Shown: one piece after another, positions 20,281 through 27,085 of the stretch | Position numbering within the stretch: the stretch's first letter is position 1 | Layout: each line of letters starts with the position of its first letter | Source of the DNA: an uncultured bacterium | GTDB lineage: Bacteria > Desulfobacterota > Binatia > UBA1149 > CAITLU01 | Assembly: GCA_903893315.1 (NCBI GenBank) | Contig: CAITLU010000052.1 | Location: 94,627 to 158,626 of the forward strand | DNA length: 64,000 bases | Direction: 5' to 3' | Translations under genes and position numbers: made by a program | The notes under the pieces: model-generated | The model's database searches: none | The model's input: only the letters and a program-made list of their open reading frames with translations | Told to the model about the DNA's origin: nothing

Positions 20281-21056
20281 AGCATGTCGAAGGCGGCCTG
20301 CACCAGTTCGCCCCCGTGACGGCGCTCCAGTCGCCGGACGATGAAGTGACCGCGGGCTATGTCCTGGAAGTGGTCTATGAACAACACGTTGATTGTCGCG
20401 CCGGCGGCAGACCCGATAATCGGAATCGCCTGAGCCGCGGCTTTTTCGGTGACGACGACGTTGAAACGCGCGGCGATCTGCGTGACGAGACGCACCAGGA
20501 CCGGAGCGCCTTCCTCGGTCAGTCCTCGCTGCGCGATGAAGCGGGCGGCTTCCGACACGGTGCCGGCCAGCGCGGCTCGCACCGCGAAGTAGCCGCTGTC
20601 GGCTGCGTCGTCAGAGCGCGACGGCCCGCCCAGTGCGAAGACCTCGACGCAGGCCAGGCGCGCACCCAGGTCGCGCAGGTTCTCGCCTTCGCTGCGTGCG
20701 ATGTCCGCGATCGAGCGCAGCATGATGGTGGTGGAGATCGGCAACTCGATCGGAAGCGCAGGCAGGCCGAACCAGCCGCCGCCAGCGCCGGTAGCCGCGA
20801 CCAGCATGCGGTGCAGCGAATCGCGCGAGCGGCGCGAACCGCCGTCGTCGAGGGTGGTGACCGCGAAACTCAGCGCGCGATCGAGGACGCTGTGCGAGAT
20901 CCGGGTGAGTTTTACCGACCAGCCCGCGGGCAGCATCTCCAGACCCTTCTCGATGGGAGTTCCGAGCAGGCTGGTGATCTTGGCCGCCAGCGAAGGATTC
21001 TGCAGCAGCTCCTTGGCCAGCAGCAGGTCCTCGATGTCTCTTTGCGAGAATCCCAT
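20277..21056 (-). CDS. EcsC-family protein
   Basis: A 259-residue protein with the EcsC domain, named after a Bacillus gene of unclear function next to an ABC exporter. Features: a glycine-rich GAGGGWFGLPALPIELP segment, ISTTIMLRSIADIAR, and a C-terminal IPIIGSAAGATINVLFIDHFQDIARGHF that may associate with the membrane. The frame is open for 69 more codons upstream, but those residues are low-complexity Arg/Gly/Ala; ATG 21056 (MGFSQRDIEDLL) fits the family. It is coupled to the EamA transporter downstream. Confidence 0.85.
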   Translation of the reverse strand: MGFSQRDIEDLLLAKELLQNPSLAAKITSLLGTPIEKGLEMLPAGWSVKLTRISHSVLDRALSFAVTTLDDGGSRRSRDSLHRMLVAATGAGGGWFGLPALPIELPISTTIMLRSIADIARSEGENLRDLGARLACVEVFALGGPSRSDDAADSGYFAVRAALAGTVSEAARFIAQRGLTEEGAPVLVRLVTQIAARFNVVVTEKAAAQAIPIIGSAAGATINVLFIDHFQDIARGHFIVRRLERRHGGELVQAAFDML

Positions 21057-21249
21057 TGTCGAAGTCACGCCGGGCCCGCGCCGCGCGCCGCCGCCGGCGA
21101 AGGCCGGCACGGCGCCGCACATTGAACGCGACCGCGGCCCGAGTATCGCCTGCCCGAGGTTCGGCCGCCAGCCGCGACGATCGGTGCGGCGCGAAGGCGC
21201 GGCGGCGGACTCGTCATCGGCTGCCGGAACCGCTAGGGTCGCGCGGATC

Positions 21250-22548
21250 ATGAGACGCGACATCGTTCACGCCGGCGCCGGCAGCCTCACCTACGAGATC
21301 CGCGAGATCGTGGCGGTCGGCCGTCAACTTCGCGACCTCGGGGTCGACGTAACCTGGGAGAACATCGGCGACCCGGTGCAAAAAGGCGAGGCTCCGCCCG
21401 AGTGGATGCGCGACATCGTGCGCGAACTGGTCGACGAGCCGTTGTCGTGGGCCTATTGCGACACCGAGGGGATTCCGGCCACGCGCGAGTTTCTGGCGGC
21501 CAGGGTCAATGACCGCCGCGGCGGAGTGCAGATCACACCGTCGGACATATTGTTCTTCAACGGTCTCGGTGACGCCGTCTCCAAAGTCTACGGCCAGCTC
21601 AGGCGCGAGGCGCGCGTGCTCGGTCCGTCGCCCGCCTACAGCACCCACAGTTCGGCCGAATCGGCCAGCAGCGGCTACAAGCATCTGACCTACACGCTGG
21701 ATCCGTACAACGGCTGGATGCCGGATGTCGACGACATCCGCATGAAGGTCAAGTACAACGACTCGATCGCGGGCATCCTGCTGCTGACGCCGGACAATCC
21801 GACCGGAGCCGTATATCCGCGCGCCCTGCTCGAAGAGATCGCCGAGATCGCGCGGCAGCACGACTGTTTCCTGATCACCGACGAGATCTACGCGCACATC
21901 GTCTACGGCGGCGGCCGTCTGCACGCCAGCGAGTGGGTGGGCGACGTGCCGGCACTGGCGATGCGCGGCATCAGCAAGGAGTATCCGTGGCCGGGCTCGC
22001 GCTGCGGCTGGATAGAGATCCTGAACCGCGGCCGCGACGAGAACTTCTCGCGCTACTGCAACAGTCTGCTGGCGGCCAAGCGCCTGGAGGTTTCGAGCAC
22101 CACACTGCCGCAGATGTCGATTCCGCGCGTGATCGGCGATTCGCGTTACGCGGGTCATCTGCACCGCCGCGAAATCATGTTCGAGCGCAGGGCCGACGAG
22201 GCCGTGGCGGCGTTTGCCGGCTGCGACGCGGTGGTGGCCAACAAGCCCGGCGGCGCATTCTACTTTACCGTGATGTTCAAGGACGGCGTGCTCGACGACA
22301 GGCAGACCCTGAAGATCGAAAGCCGCACCGTGCGCGAGCGTATCGAGAAGATGGTCGAGGGCGTGGCTCCCGACAAGCGCTTCGTCTACTACCTGATGGG
22401 TGCGACCGGTATCGTGGTCGTCCCGCTTACCGGTTTTCAGAGCGAGCACCACGGTTTTCGTGCGACGCTGCTGGAGACGGACGACGTCAAGCGGGCGTGG
22501 ATCTATCGCACACTGCGCGAATCGATAGACGTCTACGTCGCCAGTTGA
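21250..22548 (+). CDS. Pyridoxal-phosphate aminotransferase, class I
   Basis: A 432-residue fold-type I enzyme. PLP-site motifs are LTPDNPTGAV, ITDEIYAHI and GISKEYPWPGSRCGW, in which the Lys of ISK forms the Schiff base. It is longer than AspC-type enzymes, with an extended insertion after residue 300 (YFTVMFKDGVLDDRQTL). This suggests the subgroup found in anaerobes and deltaproteobacteria whose substrate is undefined. The upstream frame is open for a further 183 codons but is antisense to EcsC; ATG 21250 is the sensible start. It is divergent from EcsC. Confidence 0.85.
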   Translation: MRRDIVHAGAGSLTYEIREIVAVGRQLRDLGVDVTWENIGDPVQKGEAPPEWMRDIVRELVDEPLSWAYCDTEGIPATREFLAARVNDRRGGVQITPSDILFFNGLGDAVSKVYGQLRREARVLGPSPAYSTHSSAESASSGYKHLTYTLDPYNGWMPDVDDIRMKVKYNDSIAGILLLTPDNPTGAVYPRALLEEIAEIARQHDCFLITDEIYAHIVYGGGRLHASEWVGDVPALAMRGISKEYPWPGSRCGWIEILNRGRDENFSRYCNSLLAAKRLEVSSTTLPQMSIPRVIGDSRYAGHLHRREIMFERRADEAVAAFAGCDAVVANKPGGAFYFTVMFKDGVLDDRQTLKIESRTVRERIEKMVEGVAPDKRFVYYLMGATGIVVVPLTGFQSEHHGFRATLLETDDVKRAWIYRTLRESIDVYVAS

Positions 22549-22601
22549 AAGCGACGCCGCGGCTGCGCGCTCTCTACGCACGGCGAGACGCCGGAGGCTA
22601 A

Positions 22602-23135
22602 GTGAGTGAGCGTGGTGCGGCCCGGACAGCGCCACAGCGGATGAAGAAGCACATCGACAAGGGGCGCGTTCTGCACGCGCTGCGCGAGCGGCTTGCAGGC
22701 AACCTGAAGGTCCTGACGGCTTCGCAGAAGACCGTCCAATCCGGCGCCGTTCACGAAGAAGCGCGCCAGGAGCATCCCAAGGACACGCGTGCGATCGAGG
22801 CAGGCTACCTCGCGCGCGGACTTGCCGAGAGGGTCGAGACGCTGCGTGACGCCGTCGTGCTGCTCGCAGCTTTGAAGCTCCAGGATTACGGCCCCGCCGA
22901 TCCAATCGGTCTATGCGCGTTGGTCGGTCTGTGCGCCGAGGCCGGCGAAGAACGCGTCTATTTCCTGGTGCCAAGCGGCGGCGGCGAGAGGCTGGTCGTC
23001 GATGCAGTGACGATACAGTCGCTGACCCCGGGGTCGCCGTTGGGCATGGCCATGGTCGGACACCTGGTCGACGACGATCTCGAAGTCGCGCTGCCGAACG
23101 GAAAGTTGCGCACCAGCATCGACTGGGTGCAGTGA
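22602..23135 (+). CDS. GreA/GreB C-terminal-domain-like protein
   Basis: A 177-residue protein resembling transcript-cleavage factors of the GreA/GreB family. The N-terminal part is a short helical region (ASQKTVQSGAVHEEARQEHPKDTRAIEA). The C-terminal part (YFLVPSGGGERLVVDAV and TPGSPLGMAMVGHLVDDDLEVALPNG) matches the GreA C-terminal FKBP-like domain, including the SPLGxA core. Similar stand-alone proteins occur in deltaproteobacteria and may bind RNA polymerase. GGAGG precedes GTG 22602; ATG 22641 (MKKHIDKGRVL) is an alternative that fits the family start better. Confidence 0.75.
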   Translation: MSERGAARTAPQRMKKHIDKGRVLHALRERLAGNLKVLTASQKTVQSGAVHEEARQEHPKDTRAIEAGYLARGLAERVETLRDAVVLLAALKLQDYGPADPIGLCALVGLCAEAGEERVYFLVPSGGGERLVVDAVTIQSLTPGSPLGMAMVGHLVDDDLEVALPNGKLRTSIDWVQ

Positions 23136-23173
23136 GGTCGCCGCGGCGTGTGGCGCCGGCCCTGCGAGCGCGA

Positions 23174-23776
23174 TTATCTCACTGACGGTTTGCTCGCGAC
23201 GCACCAGACCACAGACTTCCCGAGCCGGCGCGAGCCAAGCGGCGTAAGACCGCAGCGGCCTAGTGCGTCGATGTAGGTTGGCGCGTCGAAGCGGTCACTT
23301 CGTGGGTGGTCGAGTACCCGCTGCACGATCGGATGGGTGATGAAACTCGCGAGCATCTCCTCTGTGTAGAAACGCCCGCCCGGTTTCAACACACGGCTGA
23401 TCTCTGCCAGCGCACCGCGCCAGTCGGGAATGTGGTGGATGATGCCGAAATCGAAGACCGCGTCGTAGGTCGCGTCCGGCGCAGCGATCGCGGTGGCATC
23501 GCCTACCCACAGACGCACGCGGTCGCCGTGATCGCGCAGACGCTTGCGGGCGGCCGAAACCATGCGAGGGTCGAGGTCGAAGGCATCTACCGTGGAAGCG
23601 CCGAAAAGCTCGAGGATAAGTTCGACGCCGACGCCGCGCCCGCATCCTATTTCGAGAGCCGCCCCAGCCGCCATCCGGCCTCCGATCCGCAGCAGCCGCC
23701 GCGCCTCGTAGCGCCGCTGTATCGCTGCCCGCAGTGGATTGTTCATCAGCCCGTATTCAATGTTGTTCAGCAACAC
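23174..23776 (-). CDS. Class I SAM-dependent methyltransferase
   Basis: A 200-residue Rossmann-fold methyltransferase. SAM motif I is ALEIGCGRGVG, the acidic residue of motif II is in DAFDLDPRM, and a late motif is VLKPGGRFYTEEML. The DFGIIHHIPDW segment fits the UbiE/type 11 group that acts on small molecules or lipids. The start is GTG 23776, preceded by AAAGGAGG at 7-bp spacing; an ATG 12 codons upstream lacks a ribosome site. It runs convergent to the GreA-like gene and follows the DUF4336 gene. Confidence 0.87.
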   Translation of the reverse strand: MLLNNIEYGLMNNPLRAAIQRRYEARRLLRIGGRMAAGAALEIGCGRGVGVELILELFGASTVDAFDLDPRMVSAARKRLRDHGDRVRLWVGDATAIAAPDATYDAVFDFGIIHHIPDWRGALAEISRVLKPGGRFYTEEMLASFITHPIVQRVLDHPRSDRFDAPTYIDALGRCGLTPLGSRRLGKSVVWCVASKPSVR

Positions 23777-23860
23777 GGCCGATCCTCCTTTTAAGCGTCC
23801 TTCGTGAATCATCCGCGGATGGTCACGCTCTGCTACCTGTGGTTATTAGCGCATCGTCAT

Positions 23861-24544
23861 TCATTCATCGAGCAGCCAGCGATAGCCGCGGCGCAGAGCC
23901 TGGTTGCCTCCGCTTTCGAGCACGTCGCCGTGAGCGACGATCACGCGGTCGAAGTCCCAGTCCAGAATCCGTTCGAGACTCTCGCGTGCGGCCGCTCGAT
24001 CGCGGATAAGCAGCGGATCGAGCGTGGATGGGCCGAAGCGCCCGTAGCTGCGCAGCAGCTTCATAAGCAGCCTGGTGGGCGCGGCCGCACGCGGTCCGAA
24101 ATTGAAAGCCAGATCGCACAGCAGCAGCGTGCGGCTGGCACGGTGAAAGAACACCACCTCGTTCTCGTATGGACGGCCGCGGAAGAATACCTGCTCTACC
24201 TCGTCCTTCCATTCGGCTGGTGCCTGGTCGCCGAGCACCGCCACGAACGCTAGGTCGGGGCGTTTGGCGGCCAGTCCCGGCGCAATCCACAGCCGTGCCT
24301 GCGGATACGCTTCGGCGACCTTGCCGGCGTACAGATGATGAACTCGATTCGGCGCGACGACGAAACGAACGCGGCCGATCGTGTCCAGTTCGCGGCGCAG
24401 TCCGGCGTCGAGCAGGACAGGGGAGTGCAGCAGCAGACTCGCGTCGGCCAGACGGATCACCGTCATGCGTGTTCCGACCTCGAGTCCGTAAAAGGCCTGC
24501 GGCCGCTCTGCGATCCACAGGTTATCGTCCAACTGGTCCAGCAT
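23861..24544 (-). CDS. DUF4336 protein (metallo-beta-lactamase-like fold)
   Basis: A 227-residue DUF4336 protein. It opens with LDDNLWIAERPQAFYGLEVGTRMTVIRL, typical of the family. NRVHHLYAG corresponds to the usual MBL metal loop without the full HxHxDH, and HGDVLESGG is the later ligand loop. The fold suggests a hydrolase with a reduced metal site, but no reaction is known. It lies between an enoyl-CoA hydratase (91 bp upstream) and a methyltransferase on the same strand. Confidence 0.8.
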   Translation of the reverse strand: MLDQLDDNLWIAERPQAFYGLEVGTRMTVIRLADASLLLHSPVLLDAGLRRELDTIGRVRFVVAPNRVHHLYAGKVAEAYPQARLWIAPGLAAKRPDLAFVAVLGDQAPAEWKDEVEQVFFRGRPYENEVVFFHRASRTLLLCDLAFNFGPRAAAPTRLLMKLLRSYGRFGPSTLDPLLIRDRAAARESLERILDWDFDRVIVAHGDVLESGGNQALRRGYRWLLDE

Positions 24545-24634
24545 ATCAGCGTCCTCGCTCTGTATCGCCCGCGTCGGGCGCTTCGTCCCGCTGCTCGGCA
24601 GGTTGCGTCGCGGATCTCGGGCGGACTACGGGAG

Positions 24635-25468
24635 TTAGTCCCTCGACAAACCCGGAGTGCGAGGCGGCTGACCGGGGCGGCGATCGGGATGATCGCGTTC
24701 GCGGAACTGACGCAGGCCCTCGGTGGTGGCCGAATCGAAAATAGAGCGGTTGAAGCACTCAGCTTCGATTCGCAGCCCTTCGGCCAGCGGCAGTCCGAAC
24801 CCGCGCACGGCGGCTTCCTTGTCGGTGTGGATCGCCGGCTGCGGCAGGTCGCCGATGAACGCGGCGAGTTCCAGAGCGCGCTCCAGCGATTTGCCGGTAG
24901 GAACCACTTCATTGACCAGACCGATTCGTTCGGCTTCGCGTGCATCGATCACGCGGCCGGTCAGGATGAGTTCCATCGCGCGGCCCATTCCGACGATGCG
25001 CGGCAGTCGCTGGGTTCCGCCGTCCGCCAGTCCGATGTTCCAGCGCCGGCACGTCACGCCGAAAGTCGCGTGCTCTTCGGCGATCCGGATATCGGCGAAG
25101 CAGGCCCACTCGAGTCCTCCGGCGTAGGCGACGCCGTTGATCGCGGCGATGATCGGTTTGTAGATGTCGGTCCAGCGGCTGGGCCCGAGAATGCCCGGTC
25201 GTTCGCCTCGGTTGTGCGCGGCGATCTCTTCGGGCGTTACCGGCACCAACTCGTGCCCGGCCTTGAGGTCGCCGCCGGCGCAGAACGCTTTGTCGCCGGT
25301 GCCGGTGATGACGGCTACCTTGGCTTCGTCATCGTCCCGGAACCGTGTCCAGGCTTCGACCAATTCACGGTGTGTCGTCGGTCCGATGCAGTTGCGCGCC
25401 TGCGGCCGGTTGAAGCGAATCACGGTGACGCTGCCGCGCTTCTCGTAAGCGATCTCGCTGAAGTTCAT
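24635..25468 (-). CDS. Enoyl-CoA hydratase/isomerase (crotonase) family protein
   Basis: A 277-residue crotonase-fold protein that would hydrate, isomerise or cleave an acyl-CoA. The oxyanion-hole segments are visible: DKAFCAGGDLKAG and NGVAYAGGLEWACFADIRIA. The general-acid/base Glu expected at the second position (GTQRLPRIVGMGRAMELILTG) is replaced near PRIVG, so the reaction need not be hydration. GGAGAAGCA precedes the ATG. The start overlaps the stop of a 37-codon frame, and the C-terminus carries about 25 extra Arg/Pro-rich residues. Confidence 0.88.
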   Translation of the reverse strand: MNFSEIAYEKRGSVTVIRFNRPQARNCIGPTTHRELVEAWTRFRDDDEAKVAVITGTGDKAFCAGGDLKAGHELVPVTPEEIAAHNRGERPGILGPSRWTDIYKPIIAAINGVAYAGGLEWACFADIRIAEEHATFGVTCRRWNIGLADGGTQRLPRIVGMGRAMELILTGRVIDAREAERIGLVNEVVPTGKSLERALELAAFIGDLPQPAIHTDKEAAVRGFGLPLAEGLRIEAECFNRSIFDSATTEGLRQFRERDHPDRRPGQPPRTPGLSRD

Positions 25469-25578
25469 TGCTTCTCCCGCGGTCCCGATGCTTCGGTGCT
25501 CGGAGCGCCGGGCGCGATGCCCTGAAACAGTAGTGTGAGGGTTTGCAGGAAGGCGTGCGGCTGGGCCGGTGAGTTCAC
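25465..25578 (-). CDS. Possible 37-residue protein coupled to enoyl-CoA hydratase
   Basis: A short frame beginning with GTG at 25578 (V-N-S-P-A-Q-P-H-A-F-L-Q-T-L-T) and ending in a TGA that overlaps the hydratase ATG. Its own GTG overlaps the TGA of the preceding small frame. The middle (FLQTLTLLFQGIAPG) resembles the last helix of some TetR-type regulators, so it could be a remnant of a larger gene. No domain can be assigned. Confidence 0.3.
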   Translation of the reverse strand: MNSPAQPHAFLQTLTLLFQGIAPGAPSTEASGPREKQ

Positions 25579-25727
25579 CAAGATGTCGCTCCCGGTGTGA
25601 AGTACGGCGGCTTGCGCGGGATTACCTTGAAGGCTCCGAAGCCGACCGCGGCCAGTATCGCGGTCGCGATGACCGAGGTCACCGTCAGCGACGTCGGCCG
25701 CGGTGCGGCGCGGAAGCTGCTAGGCAT
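25575..25727 (-). CDS. Small (50-residue) single-pass membrane protein
   Basis: A 50-codon frame whose ATG overlaps the YdhR stop region. A hydrophobic segment (TSVIATAILAAVGFGAF, about residues 16-32) is followed by a basic, proline-rich end (KVIPRKPPYFTPG). Third positions are mostly G/C. Its stop overlaps the next small frame. The arrangement supports translation from a polycistronic message, but no homologue is recognised. Confidence 0.4.
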   Translation of the reverse strand: MPSSFRAAPRPTSLTVTSVIATAILAAVGFGAFKVIPRKPPYFTPGATSW

Positions 25728-26034
25728 CGGTAACGATCTGCCCGTAGACGTTGTCGACCACGACCGGACACTCGAAGTAGGTGAGCGAAGCTTCGGCGCC
25801 GTAGCGTTCGCGGACCATCGTCTTCCACTCCTGCGTATAGAGGCGTGCGGAGTCTTCTCGGGACTTCCACAGGTAGACTCCGCCGCCGGTTCCGCCGTCT
25901 TCGGACAGGACGTAGTACTTGCGCAGAAGGCCGGGGATCTCGCGGTATTTCGGCGCGGTCGCGAGGAAGATTTCCCGAGCCTGCTCACAGGTGACGGGTT
26001 GGGGGAGTTTGAACTGTACGAGAACGGTAATCAT
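25720..26034 (-). CDS. YdhR-family putative monooxygenase (dimeric alpha/beta barrel)
   Basis: A 104-residue protein of the YdhR type, a ferredoxin-like dimeric barrel related to small monooxygenases. The start MITVLVQFKLP, then REIFLATAPKYREIPGLLRKYYVLSEDG and GGVYLWKSREDSARLY, match the family. ATG 26034 is preferred; the upstream 49 codons are Arg-rich and look untranslated. The substrate is unknown. It heads a set of overlapping genes ending in enoyl-CoA hydratase. Confidence 0.82.
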   Translation of the reverse strand: MITVLVQFKLPQPVTCEQAREIFLATAPKYREIPGLLRKYYVLSEDGGTGGGVYLWKSREDSARLYTQEWKTMVRERYGAEASLTYFECPVVVDNVYGQIVTDA

Positions 26035-26190
26035 CGCTGTCTCCGTGCGCGCTCGGCGCGTTCCTGTTGCAGCTGCGGGCATCTGCGATCGGCGGCCGCG
26101 AGCCGGTGCTCGCGACGATTCGTGGCCTCTTGCCGCCAGTCGGCCTCGCGGGGTTTGAACACCCGCGCGTGTCTTGTGCAAGGTAAAGCC

Positions 26191-26210
26191 TCCCGGCTTC
26201 GTCGCCGGGA
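26191..26210 (-). terminator. Hairpin, possible terminator downstream of the 180-residue protein
   Basis: A perfect 7-bp stem (TCCCGGC / GCCGGGA) with a 6-base loop. On the minus strand it is followed by a short T-containing stretch (GGCTTTACC). It lies about 110 bp after the stop of the gene at 26319 and before the YdhR gene. The weak U-run makes it uncertain. Confidence 0.35.
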
Positions 26211-26318
26211 CAGAGAGAGTCGAGGTTTCAACTGCGGGCGCGGCGAAAGACTCGCAGTGGATTCATCGAAATGATCCGGCGCGCGACCGCGCTGTTGGAG
26301 TGATGCGCCCCCTTGCCG

Positions 26319-26861
26319 CTACGGTAGCGATTTCTCCGATTGATCGGCCTGGAGGGTGGTCTCCAGGAACCGCTCGATCACTTCGCGCTGACCGCGGCCC
26401 ATCCGCCAGCCGAACGCGACCAGCGCGACACCGAACGCGACCATCGCCGGTCCGAGCAGGACCCCCAGCGTTTCGGGCATGTCTCCGCGGCTCACCACGC
26501 GGCCGGTCAAAATCTCCTTGAGCATCACGACCGAAATCGAACCGCCTATGGTCGCCACTCCCAGGAACCATACGGCCATCAAGGCAACGACGGATGGATG
26601 GATGCGAAAGCGGCCTCGGATCAGCGTCTTGCCAGCCTCTTCGACCATCGACCCGTAGAAATAGGGTTGGAAGGAATTACGGACGAACGGCTGCCCCTTT
26701 GCCGACAAGCGAAAGGAATCAGTGCGCAGCAAACAGTACACGGTACCGCTTGGGTCGCAACGAAAGCCGCGCCAGAAGCTGTCCGGCCGCGAACGAGCCT
26801 CCAGCCGTGCGCGACACTCAGCCGCCGGCAGCGACGTTTCCCATGTATGTGTTCGCGCCAT
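26319..26861 (-). CDS. Hypothetical membrane protein with two helices
   Basis: A 180-residue protein (from MARTHTWETSLP) without a recognised family. The first 100 residues are soluble and rich in Arg, Phe and aromatic strands (FRLSAKGQPFVRNSFQPYFYG). They are followed by two clear membrane segments (about residues 92-112 and 131-152) and a short polar tail. ATG 26861 is chosen; the longer frame start at 26948 adds residues that look untranslated. It is flanked by a hairpin downstream. Confidence 0.65.
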   Translation of the reverse strand: MARTHTWETSLPAAECRARLEARSRPDSFWRGFRCDPSGTVYCLLRTDSFRLSAKGQPFVRNSFQPYFYGSMVEEAGKTLIRGRFRIHPSVVALMAVWFLGVATIGGSISVVMLKEILTGRVVSRGDMPETLGVLLGPAMVAFGVALVAFGWRMGRGQREVIERFLETTLQADQSEKSLP

Positions 26862-27085
26862 CTCTCGGTCCTGATCGCCGGTCCTAGCGGGATTGGGAAT
26901 GGGATATCTTCCGGACCACGTCTTGCAGTGAGAACGTGGCTTCGTCAATCACATCGTCGAAGATTCGTGAACTACGCTCGAAGCGAATTGCGATGTTCGC
27001 GTGGTCTTGATGGTGCCGACCGAGAACGGCGCTCGTCGTGGCCCCGCGTTGAGCCAGAACGGTTGGCGTCCTGCTCCCCGAACGT

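Noticed and set aside
20701..21249. Apparent 183-residue N-terminal extension of the second class I aminotransferase
   Set aside because: It overlaps EcsC in antisense and has no similarity to aminotransferases; the internal ATG fits the family length.
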